In this document: positions 1-8,365 of the stretch, piece after piece | How positions within the stretch are numbered: the stretch's first letter is position 1 | How the letters are laid out: the number at the start of each line of letters is the position of its first letter | Source of the DNA: Phycisphaerales bacterium | GTDB lineage: Bacteria > Planctomycetota > Phycisphaerae > Phycisphaerales > UBA1924 | Reading direction: 5' to 3' | DNA: 56,313 nucleotides | Assembly: GCA_029260475.1 (NCBI GenBank) | Contig: JAJDDE010000095.1 | Location: forward strand, 1 to 56,313 | Position numbers and translations under genes: made by a program | The notes under the pieces: generated by a model | The model's database searches: none | Seen by the model: only the letters and a program-made list of their open reading frames with translations | What the model was told of the DNA's origin: nothing

Positions 1-116
1 GCCGAGGTTGGATCGGCTGGTTATCAGACGCAGTATGGCGATCTATGTGCAGCGGCACAAGCACATTCAATGCGTAGATGTGTATCTCATACCCACTTTG
101 CCCAGTTTTCTCAAAC
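1..116. other. window edge, no gene recognised
   Basis: This short stretch lies downstream of the minus-strand carboxyltransferase gene. One plus-strand frame is open from the first base to about 273, but its product has no recognisable motif and it overlaps a solid gene on the other strand, so I do not call it coding. Confidence 0.4.
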
Positions 117-1736
117 TCACACCTGCAGCACACCCGTCTTGAACTCCCGGTGCTCCCAGTCGCGTGTCAGCGCCAGCGCAGCCCCGAGTTCCTTGCGGGT
201 CTCGTGGGGTTGGATGATGCGGTCCACCCAGCCTCTCGCGGCGCCGTGCCGGATGTCCTGCTGCTCGTTGTAGCTGGCGCGGATGGCGTTGAGGATCTCG
301 TCGCGGGTGTCGGGGTCGATCTCCTCGCCCTTGCGCTGGCGGCTGCGCTCTTCGATGCTCGCGAGCACGCCGGTCGCCTGTGCGGCGCCCATCACGGCGC
401 AGCGGCTGCCAGGCCAGGCGAAACTGAGGAAGGGGTCGAAGGCGCGGCCGCACATCGCGTAGTTGCCGGCGCCGTAGGAGCCGCCCATGATGAGAACGAT
501 CTTCGCGGTGGTGGTGTTGCTCATCGCGTTCACGAGCTTGGCGCCGGCGCGGATGATGCCGTGCTGCTCGCTCTCGCGCCCGACCATGAAGCCGGTGGTG
601 TCGTGGACAAAGAGGATGGGCAGCTTGCGTTGGTTGCAGTCCATGATGAAGCGTGCGCCCTTGTCGGCCGAGTCGTGGTAGATCACGCCGCCGATCTGGA
701 TACCGCCCTGCGCGGGGCGCTGCATGGTCTTCTGGTTGGCGACGATGCCGCAAGGCTGTCCGCCGATGGTGGCGTAGGTGGTGACGAGGGTTTTGCCGTA
801 CTCGGACTTGTACTCGTCGATGGAGCCGGCATCGACGATGCACTTGAGGATCTCGCGCGTGTCATACTGCGCGCCGGGCTTGTCGCTGAAGAGGTCGTAG
901 ACGTCCGACTGCGGGCGTTCGGTCTCGCCCGGCGCGGCACCCATGAATGGATCGGGCGTCGGCTGGATCGCGTTGTGCTTGGCGACGAGCGAGCGGAGGC
1001 GTGTGATGCAGGCGTCGTCGTCGGGTTCGCGGAAGTCGATGGTGCCGCTGACGCTGGCGTGCATGAGCGCGCCGCCGAGTTCCTCGTCGGTCACTTCCTG
1101 CCCGATCGCGGCCTTCACCAGCGCGGGCCCCGCGAGGTACAGCCCAGAGCCGTCGGTCATCAGCAGGTTGTCGCAGAGCACCGGCAGGTAGCCGCCGCCC
1201 GCGACGCAGAAGCCCATGATCGCCGAGATCTGCGGGATGCCGGCGGCGGAGATCGTGGCGTTGTTGAAGAAGATGCGCCCGAAGTCGTCGGTGTCAGGGA
1301 AGACGTCCTCCTGCAGCGGGAGGAAGACGCCCGCGGAGTCCACGAGGTAGAGCAGCGGTAGGCGTGCCTTGCGCGCGATCTCCTGTGCGCGGATGATCTT
1401 CTTGCAGGTCATCGGGAAGAAGGCGCCGGCCTTCACCGTCGCATCGTTGGCGACGATCATGCAGCGACGCCCCTCCACGCGGCCGACGCCGGTGACAACG
1501 CCCGCGCCGGGTGCCCCGCCGTACTCGGTGTACATGTTGAAGGCGGACCAGAGGGCGTATTCCTGGAACTCGCTGGGGTCGTCGAGCAGCTTGTCGATGC
1601 GCTCGCGTGCGGTGAGCCGGCCCTTGGCGTGCTGTCGGTCGGCGGCCTTGGGCCCGCCGCCCGCGCATATCTCGCGCTCGGTCTGCTGGAATTCTTCGTT
1701 GAGGGCGCGGAGGGCGTTGATGGCGGGGCTCGTCAT
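117..1736 (-). CDS. acyl-CoA carboxylase carboxyltransferase (beta) subunit, methylcrotonyl-CoA type
   Basis: A 539-residue carboxyltransferase that would move CO2 from carboxybiotin to an acyl-CoA in a cytoplasmic complex with a biotin carboxylase/carrier subunit not present here. The N-terminal half has the MCC-beta pattern, with CMIVANDATVK, then LVDSAGVFLPLQEDVFPD and FGRIFFNN. Glycine-rich oxyanion motifs (VAGGGY, then GSYGAGNYAMCGRAF) mark the two crotonase-like halves. Length matches methylcrotonyl-CoA and propionyl-CoA carboxylase beta subunits. The ATG at 1736 is chosen because the family N-terminus (INALRALNEEF) begins right after it; there is no clear Shine-Dalgarno sequence, and the open frame upstream is low-complexity. 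It is divergent from two LiuC-like crotonases, which supports a leucine-degradation role. Exact substrate is inference. Confidence 0.9.
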   Translation of the reverse strand: MTSPAINALRALNEEFQQTEREICAGGGPKAADRQHAKGRLTARERIDKLLDDPSEFQEYALWSAFNMYTEYGGAPGAGVVTGVGRVEGRRCMIVANDATVKAGAFFPMTCKKIIRAQEIARKARLPLLYLVDSAGVFLPLQEDVFPDTDDFGRIFFNNATISAAGIPQISAIMGFCVAGGGYLPVLCDNLLMTDGSGLYLAGPALVKAAIGQEVTDEELGGALMHASVSGTIDFREPDDDACITRLRSLVAKHNAIQPTPDPFMGAAPGETERPQSDVYDLFSDKPGAQYDTREILKCIVDAGSIDEYKSEYGKTLVTTYATIGGQPCGIVANQKTMQRPAQGGIQIGGVIYHDSADKGARFIMDCNQRKLPILFVHDTTGFMVGRESEQHGIIRAGAKLVNAMSNTTTAKIVLIMGGSYGAGNYAMCGRAFDPFLSFAWPGSRCAVMGAAQATGVLASIEERSRQRKGEEIDPDTRDEILNAIRASYNEQQDIRHGAARGWVDRIIQPHETRKELGAALALTRDWEHREFKTGVLQV

Positions 1737-1954
1737 GGGGAGGAGTGTACCGGTGACGCCGCACCGTAGATAAGGACGTGCGACGGCGGGGGGCGCACGC
1801 CCGCGAGCACAGCATGCAGCGTTCGGGCGCGAGATCGGTGGGCGGTGTGCATCACGTTCGCCGTTGGCCAGCGTGCCGACGCTTCGCTCGATCTCATTCG
1901 CCCGCGATCGACGCGGCATCGGTCCGCGTCCGGTGTTGGGCGTACCCTCTGCCC

Positions 1955-2728
1955 ATGATCCGCACCGAGCGCTACGACAGCCAGATGCCCGGCGTGGGCG
2001 CCGTCGTCCTGGACCGCCCCGAGCGACGCAACGCCCTCGACGAGTTCGCTCTCCGCGACCTCTCGCTCGAGCTGGGCGCGATGGGGGCCGACGATTCGAT
2101 CCGGGCCATCGTGCTGCGGGGCGAGGGGTACGCCTTCTGCGCGGGCTTCGACCTGCCCGCCTGCTTGGAAGAGCCCGCACGATTGGGCAAGATGCTCGAG
2201 GCCCTCGCCGAGACGTGCGCCACGATCCGGCGATTGCGTGTGCCGGTCGTCTGCGCTGCGCAGGGGGCCGCCATCGCGGGCGGGTGCGCGCTCGCCGCGA
2301 GCTGCGATCTGGTGATCACCGACCGCGCCGCGAAGCTCGGCTACCCCGTGGTCACGATCGGTGTGAGCCCCGCGATCAGCGCACCGATGCTCTCCCTCGC
2401 CATTGGCGACGGTCGTGCCCGCGAGCGACTGCTCGACCCGGCGCTCATCACCGGCGGCCGGGCGCAGGAGATACACCTGTCGGCGCTCTGCGTGGACTTG
2501 CCCGAGGACGTGACGCCCCGGGCGCAACTCGAGGCCAAACGCTTCGCGAGCAAGCCGCCCCACGCGATCGCCCGCACCAAAGCGTGGCTTAACGAGATCG
2601 AGGGCACCGATCTCGACGACGAGATCATCAAGGCCCGCGACGCCTCGCTCGCGCTCGTCGGCAACGAAGAACAACGGCAACTCCTCGCCAGCGTGCTGGG
2701 CAACCGATCCAAGAAGAGGCAGCGATGA
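1955..2728 (+). CDS. crotonase-fold protein lacking both usual catalytic glutamates
   Basis: A 257-residue enoyl-CoA hydratase/isomerase superfamily member. The CoA-binding and oxyanion-hole segments are clear (NALDEFALRDL, FCAGFDL, GAAIAGGCALAASCDLVI). In classical enoyl-CoA hydratase two Glu residues act at the GGGxEL and PExxLG positions; here they read GGCALA and YPVVTIG, so both are absent. It may catalyse another crotonase reaction or be a partner of the next gene. It starts at the ATG at 1955 and its stop overlaps the next start (ATGA). Sequence around VSPAISAPML resembles LiuC/methylglutaconyl-CoA hydratase-like proteins. Hydratase activity is doubtful. Confidence 0.8.
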   Translation: MIRTERYDSQMPGVGAVVLDRPERRNALDEFALRDLSLELGAMGADDSIRAIVLRGEGYAFCAGFDLPACLEEPARLGKMLEALAETCATIRRLRVPVVCAAQGAAIAGGCALAASCDLVITDRAAKLGYPVVTIGVSPAISAPMLSLAIGDGRARERLLDPALITGGRAQEIHLSALCVDLPEDVTPRAQLEAKRFASKPPHAIARTKAWLNEIEGTDLDDEIIKARDASLALVGNEEQRQLLASVLGNRSKKRQR

Positions 2729-3480
2729 CCGACACCACAACCCACCCCGCGACCCTCGAAATCGAAGGACGCATCGCAACGCTCACGCTCAACCGCCCCG
2801 AGAAGCGCAACGCCCTCTCGCGTGAACTCATCAGTGCGCTCCGTGAGCACGTGGAGACCGTGCGCCACAAAGAGGGCGTCTCGGTCCTGCTCCTGAGGGG
2901 CGCGGGGCGGAGCTTCTGCGCGGGGATGGACCTCAAGGCCGTCCTCAAGGAGCCCGGAGCGCCGCTCGAACTCCTCTCGGGCATCGCGGAACTGACCATC
3001 GAGATGCGCACCATGCCGCAGGTCGTCGTCGCCGACGTGCGCGGCGCCGCCATCGGAGGCGGGTGCGGGCTGGTGGGCGTCGCGGACCTCGCGATCACGC
3101 ACCCCGACGCCAAGCTCGGCTACCCGGAGGTGGATCTGGGAGTGTGCCCCGCGGTCGTCGCGCCGTGGCTGGTGCAGTCGGTTGGCGCCGGCGTAGCGCG
3201 GCGGATCCTCCTGCAGGGGGGCACGCTCTCGGGCCAACGCGCCTACGAGCTGGGCCTCGTCTCGCACTGCGTTCCCGTCGAAGAGATCGACCGCGTGCTC
3301 AAGTCCCTCACCGACCGCCTCGCCCGAGCCGGCATCCGCGCCTTGGCCGCGACCAAGGGCCTGCTGGGCGACCTCGAGGCCGAACGCATCCACGCAGCCG
3401 TCCGTGAGGGGGCGAAGATTTCGGCGGATGTCATCGCCAGCCCCGAAGCACAAGAACGCCTCGCCAAGCTCTACGGCTAA
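2725..3480 (+). CDS. enoyl-CoA hydratase, LiuC (methylglutaconyl-CoA hydratase)-like
   Basis: A 251-residue crotonase of normal family length. NRPEKRNALSRELISAL and FCAGMDLKAVL form the CoA pocket, and GAAIGGGCGLVGVADLAI the oxyanion hole. The first catalytic Glu position is Gly (GGGCGL) but the second is kept (YPEVDLG). This pattern, with PAVVAPWLVQSVG instead of PGGGGTQRL, is what I know from LiuC-type hydratases of leucine catabolism. The ATG overlaps the preceding stop by 4 bases, so the two crotonases are translationally coupled and paralogous. The nearby MCC-type carboxyltransferase supports hydration of 3-methylglutaconyl-CoA; the substrate remains inference. Confidence 0.85.
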   Translation: MTDTTTHPATLEIEGRIATLTLNRPEKRNALSRELISALREHVETVRHKEGVSVLLLRGAGRSFCAGMDLKAVLKEPGAPLELLSGIAELTIEMRTMPQVVVADVRGAAIGGGCGLVGVADLAITHPDAKLGYPEVDLGVCPAVVAPWLVQSVGAGVARRILLQGGTLSGQRAYELGLVSHCVPVEEIDRVLKSLTDRLARAGIRALAATKGLLGDLEAERIHAAVREGAKISADVIASPEAQERLAKLYG

Positions 3481-3764
3481 ACAGCAGACAGCGACAGGGT
3501 CTTTGCGTGTCGTTCGGCTCGATGTGGACATGCTCAACGCAGAGCCGTTGAGCATGCCACCCGAACCCCGCGCCGAACATCGTCAGGGGTCTGATGCGGA
3601 AAACCGTTGATCCAGCGGCGCAGCGGGGTGCGGGGCGTCCCTCTGTCGGTTTTCTGGGGGGTCTGACGCGGGTTCTTCGGCTATCATGCCCACGCGACGC
3701 GAAGAGGCGTGCACCGCGGTCGGTGCGCCCGCTCGTCGCGGCCCGAAGGAGGTTTGAGGAACGC
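3481..3764. other. intergenic region upstream of the FadB-like hydratase
   Basis: These 284 bases hold no gene I can support. The last 20 bases carry a good ribosome-binding site (AAGGAGG at 3746-3752, GAGGA at 3756-3760) for the gene starting at 3765. A TATCAT at 3682-3687 could be a -10 element but has no convincing -35 partner. Confidence 0.4.
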
Positions 3765-4676
3765 ATGAGCGTGGACGCATCGCCCCTGCATGTCGAGCGC
3801 GTGGAGTCAGGCCCCCAGGCCGGCGTCGTCACGCTCACACTCGAGCAGCCGGGCCGCCCCGTCGTCGTCCTCGACCACGCCCTCCTCAAGGCCATCGACC
3901 GTGCCCTCGACGGGATCGAGGCCGAGCACGCCAGCGGGATGACCGGCCTCGTCCTCGCCTCCGCCGCCCCGCGCTCCTTCGTCGCGGGGGCCAACCTCAA
4001 AGAGATCATGGACCTCGACGACGAGGCCCTGCACGAGTACCTCCGCTTCGGTGCCAAGGTCTTCCACCGCTTCGCGACCATGCCCGTGACCACCGTCGCC
4101 GCGATCAACAACGCGGCCCTGGGCGGCGGGCTCGAACTCGCGATGCACTGCGACGTCCTGATCGGCGCGGACTGGAAGAGCGGGGGGGGCGAGAAGCCGT
4201 ACCCCGTCGGCCTCCCCGAAGCGGGCCTGGGCATCTGCCCCGGCTGGGGCGGCACCAACATGCTCCCTGCGCGCATGGACGCGGCCGACGCCATCATCCG
4301 CACCGCGACCGGCAGGCCGATGAAGTCCGACCAAGCTCGGGACGCCGGTCTGCTCAGCGAGACCGTTGACCAAGACACCCTCCTCGACCGCGCCCGCGAA
4401 CTCGCCGCCGCGCCCAAGGCCGCGCCGAGCGTGCACGCCAAGTCCATCAGCGACAGCGACACCAGGGGCCGCGCGCTCGCCGCCTTCACCGAGGCGCGAG
4501 ATACCCTCGAGGACAAAGACCCCGAAGGCGCCGTGCTCGCGTGTGTCCGCGCCGGCCTCGAATCCGGCTGGGACCACGCGATCGAGACCGAGCGCAACGA
4601 ACTCGTTCGCCTCCGCTCCACCGAGCAGGGGCGTCGGTCCATCCAGGCGTTCTTCGACAAGAGCGCCAAGCGGTAA
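3765..4676 (+). CDS. enoyl-CoA hydratase, FadB/FadJ N-domain-like
   Basis: A 303-residue crotonase resembling the hydratase half of FadB/FadJ. It has FVAGANLKEI, GGGLELAMHCD (first catalytic Glu present) and GLPEAGLGICPGWGGT (second Glu present), so it should be an active 2-enoyl-CoA hydratase. The 3-hydroxyacyl-CoA dehydrogenase half found in FadB is missing. The ATG at 3765 follows a strong ribosome-binding site. It sits 87 bases before an acyl-CoA dehydrogenase gene, so the two may perform consecutive beta-oxidation steps. A loop with five glycines near WKSGGGEKP is unusual but does not touch the motifs. Confidence 0.87.
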   Translation: MSVDASPLHVERVESGPQAGVVTLTLEQPGRPVVVLDHALLKAIDRALDGIEAEHASGMTGLVLASAAPRSFVAGANLKEIMDLDDEALHEYLRFGAKVFHRFATMPVTTVAAINNAALGGGLELAMHCDVLIGADWKSGGGEKPYPVGLPEAGLGICPGWGGTNMLPARMDAADAIIRTATGRPMKSDQARDAGLLSETVDQDTLLDRARELAAAPKAAPSVHAKSISDSDTRGRALAAFTEARDTLEDKDPEGAVLACVRAGLESGWDHAIETERNELVRLRSTEQGRRSIQAFFDKSAKR

Positions 4677-4763
4677 CCGAACACACCCATGTCGGGCCGG
4701 AGCCGTGCGCCGCGGCTCGCAGACGCCCGTTTTCAGCGAACGGCGCCGAGCAGCGAGGACGAC

Positions 4764-6779
4764 ATGGCAGAGGTCAAGGCCGATCTGAAGAAGATGAAGG
4801 GCATCTCCGAGAAGGACCAGCGCATGCTGGCGGACGCGGAGACCCTCATGGGCCCCGACCCCTCCGAACTCGGGTTCATCAAGAACGTCTTCCGCGGCAA
4901 CATGCGCGAGGAGATGGTCTTCCCCTACCCCGAGCAGGACGCCGAGCAGACCGCGCGCTGCGACCAGCTCATCGCCGAGCTCGATGAGTACATGCGCAAC
5001 GAGCACCCTGCCATCCAGATCGACCAGGAGCAAGAGATCCCACGCTGGGTCATCGACCGCCTCTTCTCCATGGGCGTCATGGGCATGACCATCAGCCGCG
5101 AGCACGGCGGCCTGGGCATGGGCGTCACCAGCTACGTCCGTGTCCTCGAGAAGATCGGCGAGTTCTGCGGCTCCACCGCCGTCCTCGTCTCCGCGCACCA
5201 ATCCATCGGCTGCAAGGCCGTCATGCTCTTCGGCAACGAGGAACAGAAACAGCGCTGGCTCCCCCGCCTCGCCAAGGACTGGGTCAGCGCCTTCTGCCTC
5301 TCCGAGCCCAACGCGGGCTGTGACGCGGGCGGCCAGGAATCCCATTGCGAGCTTACCGAAGACGGCGAGCACTACATCCTCAACGGCGAGAAGAAGTGGG
5401 CTACCTCCGGCGCCATCTCCGGTCTTTTCACCGTCATGGCCAAGCAGAAGATGGAGGACGGCAAGGAGAAGGTCACCGCCCTCGTCTGCACGCCCGAGAT
5501 GGAGGGCGTGGACATCTTCTCCAAGAACCGCAGCAAGTGTGGCATCCGCGGCACGTGGCAGGCCCGCATCCGCTTCAAGAACGTCCGCGTCCCCAAGGCC
5601 AACCTCCTCCACAAGGAGGGCAAGGGCCTCAAGGTCGCGCTTACATGCTTGAACTACGGGCGATGCACGCTGTCGGCCGGTATGCTCGGCTCCGCGCACC
5701 GCTGCATGGACCAGTCCATCAAGTGGAGCCGCACCCGCTACCAGTTCCAGCGCCCGCTCAGCGAGTTCGACCTCATGCAGCAGCGCATCGCCAACATGGC
5801 GTCGCTCTGCTACGCGATGGACGCGATGCTGTATATGACCACCGGTTTCCTCGATCGTCACGACGAGGACATCATGGTCGAGACCGCCATCTGCAAGACC
5901 TTCTGCTCCGAGATGGGATGGCGAGTCGTCAACGACGCCGTCCAGATCATGGGCGGCGAGTCCTACATGACCGAGAACGAGGTCGAGCGTGCCTTCCGCG
6001 ACTCGCGCATCAACCTCATCGTCGAGGGCGCCAACGAGGTCATGCAGGCTTTCGTCTTCGGGTACGGCGGCAAGTCGCTCGCCGAGCAGATGGTCGGCGT
6101 GCAGGAGCGCCTGCTGTGGAATGCCGAGGAGGGCTTCGGTGCCAACGTCGGTCGTATCTTCAAGAGCATGACCGACATGCGCGTCATGTCCCTCGCCGCC
6201 CCTCTGGGCCTCGAGCTCTTCCTGGGCCTCAAGAAGGCCGCGCCGAAGATCACGAAGGTACACCCCTCGCTCTCGGGCCCCGCCTCGCGCATCGCCTGGC
6301 TCATCCGCGAGCACTCGCACCAGTTCAAGATCGCCTCGAAGATCAACAAGGAGAAGATCCTCGAGCGTCAGACCGTGCAAGCGCGCGTCGGCGACGTGGG
6401 CATCTACGTCCACGCGATGGTCTGCACGCTCAGCAAGCTCGACCAGCAGATCCGCGCGGGCCACGACGGCCCCGACTTCGATCGCGACAAGGCCGCCGCC
6501 ATGCACTTCTTCGAGATGGCCGAGGAGTGGATCCAGGACCGCTGGCGCGGCATCCACAAGAACACCGACGAGTCCATGCGCAAGGCCGCCGCCGCCGCCA
6601 TCGCGCACAACGACACGCTCCCCACGAACCGCTTCGTGGTCCCCGAGCGCTCCCCCGTCGCCACCGGTCAGGGGCGCACCCCGGACCAGACCTCCATTAA
6701 ACAGTTCCCGGGCGACGGCTACCAGCCCCGAACCGGCAAGCAGCTCACGGAGCAGGCCCACGAGCACCACGCCTCGTAA
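4764..6779 (+). CDS. acyl-CoA dehydrogenase, large (very-long-chain type)
   Basis: A 671-residue FAD-dependent acyl-CoA dehydrogenase that would introduce the 2,3 double bond into an acyl-CoA and pass electrons to ETF. The order is normal: an N-terminal helical domain, the beta domain with FCLSEPNAGCDAGGQ and YILNGEKKWATSG, then the C-terminal helical domain with the catalytic-Glu region INLIVEGANEVM. About 250 extra residues follow the core, as in VLCAD-like enzymes, which run well beyond the roughly 380 residues of short-chain members. The start is placed at MAEVKADL; the frame is open upstream but low-quality. It lies downstream of a hydratase with both catalytic glutamates, giving two consecutive steps. 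Chain-length preference cannot be read from sequence. Confidence 0.9.
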   Translation: MAEVKADLKKMKGISEKDQRMLADAETLMGPDPSELGFIKNVFRGNMREEMVFPYPEQDAEQTARCDQLIAELDEYMRNEHPAIQIDQEQEIPRWVIDRLFSMGVMGMTISREHGGLGMGVTSYVRVLEKIGEFCGSTAVLVSAHQSIGCKAVMLFGNEEQKQRWLPRLAKDWVSAFCLSEPNAGCDAGGQESHCELTEDGEHYILNGEKKWATSGAISGLFTVMAKQKMEDGKEKVTALVCTPEMEGVDIFSKNRSKCGIRGTWQARIRFKNVRVPKANLLHKEGKGLKVALTCLNYGRCTLSAGMLGSAHRCMDQSIKWSRTRYQFQRPLSEFDLMQQRIANMASLCYAMDAMLYMTTGFLDRHDEDIMVETAICKTFCSEMGWRVVNDAVQIMGGESYMTENEVERAFRDSRINLIVEGANEVMQAFVFGYGGKSLAEQMVGVQERLLWNAEEGFGANVGRIFKSMTDMRVMSLAAPLGLELFLGLKKAAPKITKVHPSLSGPASRIAWLIREHSHQFKIASKINKEKILERQTVQARVGDVGIYVHAMVCTLSKLDQQIRAGHDGPDFDRDKAAAMHFFEMAEEWIQDRWRGIHKNTDESMRKAAAAAIAHNDTLPTNRFVVPERSPVATGQGRTPDQTSIKQFPGDGYQPRTGKQLTEQAHEHHAS

Positions 6780-6889
6780 CCGGTCTCCGGCACCCGCACC
6801 GCCGGACACAGTACGATCCATCCCGGGCGTGCGCCCCACAGCGCACCACCGGTTTCACACCGACTCCAACCCACACGGGGAACACCGCA

Positions 6890-8020
6890 ATGCCCAAGCG
6901 CACCGCCTACACCGCGAAGATCGAGCACTACCAGATCCTCGACGAGAACGGCGAACTGGACACGCGCCTCGCCAAGAACACCCTCACCGATGAGGACGTG
7001 GTCTTCCTGTACGAGCAGATGTCCATCAGCCGTCACTACGACGAGATCGCCTTCAAGCTCCAACGCTCCGGGCGCATGGGCACCTACCCGCAGAACAAGG
7101 GCCAGGAAGCCGGCCCCGCCGCCGCCGGCCTCGTCATGAAGCAGCGGGGGAGCGTGGACTGGATCGCGCCCTGCTACCGCGAGAATCTCGCACTCTTCCT
7201 CAACGGCCTCCCCATGGAGAGCATCCTCCTGCACTGGATGGGCGACGAACGCGGCAACAAAATCCCCGACGGCGTCAACATCCTCCCCATGGCCATCCCC
7301 ATCGGCACGCACCCCCTGCACGCCGTCGGGCTCGGCTGGAGCGCCAAGTACAAGGAAGAGGACCGCGTCGGTGTCGCCTTCTTCGGCGACGGGGCCACCT
7401 CCGAGGGCGACGTCCACGAGGCCATGAACTTCGCCGGCGCGCTCAAGCTCCCCTGCGTCTTCTTCTGCCAGAACAACAAATGGGCCATTTCCGTCCCCAG
7501 CTCCACACAGACCGCCTCGGAGACCTTCGCCCAGAAGGGCCTGGCCTACGGGCACCACTGCGTGCAGGTGGACGGCAACGACATCTTCGCCTGCTACAAG
7601 ATATTCAAGGAAGCCATCGACCGCGCCCGCATGGAGCACAAGCCAACCTTCATCGAGGCGCTCACGTACCGCTTGGGCGACCACACCACCGCCGACGACG
7701 CTCGTCGCTACCGCGACCAAGCGGAGGTCGATGAGTGGGCCAAGAAGGACCCGCTGATCCGCACCCGCAAGTACCTCGAGAACAAAGGCCTCTGGGACGA
7801 CGACCGCCAGGCGCAGATCGAAGCCAAGGCCAAGGAGATCGTCAGCCGGGTTGTGAAGAACGCCGAGGGCATCGAGAAGCCCAAAACCAGCGACTTCTTC
7901 GACGATATGTTCGCCGTCCTCCCCGACGAGCTCGTCCGCCAACGCGAGACCATGCGCACCAGCGTCTTGGGCCAGCGTCCGCAGACCGAGACCCTCGCCG
8001 GTCAGCCCCAGCACGCCTGA
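6890..8020 (+). CDS. pdhA: pyruvate dehydrogenase E1 component, alpha subunit
   Basis: A 376-residue thiamine-diphosphate enzyme subunit that decarboxylates a 2-oxoacid and reductively acylates E2, with the beta subunit encoded at 8366. The ThDP motif runs from GDGATSEGDVHEAMNFAG to QNN. Upstream, GRMGTYPQNKGQEA, YREN and NKIPDGVNILP follow the PdhA pattern of Gram-positive-type complexes. The phosphorylation-loop region YRLGDHTTADDARRYR is normal. Length is typical. Pyruvate is the likely substrate, but branched-chain 2-oxoacids are possible, since this family overlaps BkdA1 and the upstream cluster looks like branched acyl-CoA oxidation. The stop overlaps the next start (TGATG). Confidence 0.88.
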   Translation: MPKRTAYTAKIEHYQILDENGELDTRLAKNTLTDEDVVFLYEQMSISRHYDEIAFKLQRSGRMGTYPQNKGQEAGPAAAGLVMKQRGSVDWIAPCYRENLALFLNGLPMESILLHWMGDERGNKIPDGVNILPMAIPIGTHPLHAVGLGWSAKYKEEDRVGVAFFGDGATSEGDVHEAMNFAGALKLPCVFFCQNNKWAISVPSSTQTASETFAQKGLAYGHHCVQVDGNDIFACYKIFKEAIDRARMEHKPTFIEALTYRLGDHTTADDARRYRDQAEVDEWAKKDPLIRTRKYLENKGLWDDDRQAQIEAKAKEIVSRVVKNAEGIEKPKTSDFFDDMFAVLPDELVRQRETMRTSVLGQRPQTETLAGQPQHA

Positions 8021-8304
8021 TGCTCATCCCGTTCACCGACATCAAGGGCCGCACCTACTACGTCAACCCCGTGTACGTCCGCGTTGTGCAGACGAACAAG
8101 AAGGGGCAGACAGAGATGTGCCTGACGTACTCGGGGTCCACATGGGCCTCGTCGAACGTCACGATCACGGTCGATCAACCCGCGGACCAAGTGGTCTCGG
8201 AGTTGAACGCCGCGATGCCCTTGGCGCTCGACCTCCCGCCGAGCATCCAAGACGACGAGGCGCAGGCCGCGGCACAGGCCGCCGCGACCGCCTCGATGGG
8301 GTGA
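8020..8304 (+). CDS. small FlbD-like protein between E1 alpha and E1 beta
   Basis: A 94-residue protein whose ATG shares a base with the pdhA stop codon, so it is probably translated with it. The first half (LIPFTDIKGRTYYVNPVYV, then a short turn, then a TITV strand and a QPADQVVSELNAAM helix) resembles the small beta-rich FlbD fold in outline; this is a visual likeness, not a demonstrated homology. The C-terminus is Ala/Gln-rich and probably disordered. No cofactor or catalytic motif is visible. Its position suggests a link to the dehydrogenase complex or simply co-expression. Confidence 0.6.
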   Translation: MLIPFTDIKGRTYYVNPVYVRVVQTNKKGQTEMCLTYSGSTWASSNVTITVDQPADQVVSELNAAMPLALDLPPSIQDDEAQAAAQAAATASMG

Positions 8305-8365
8305 GCCCCAGCCACGCACACCGATAGACCCACCGAACCGCACTCCAGACCCGAGACCGAACCCA

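Noticed and set aside
1-273. plus-strand frame open from the window edge
   Set aside because: It runs into the 3' end of a certain minus-strand gene and shows no motif.
78-1361. 427-codon open frame on the plus strand
   Set aside because: It is the complementary reading of the carboxyltransferase gene in GC-rich DNA; its product is Val/Ala/Asp/Arg-rich with no family motif.
3807-6839. 1010-codon open frame on the minus strand
   Set aside because: It mirrors the hydratase and acyl-CoA dehydrogenase genes, whose products have clear family motifs; the minus-strand product is repetitive Gly/Val/Leu/Asp.
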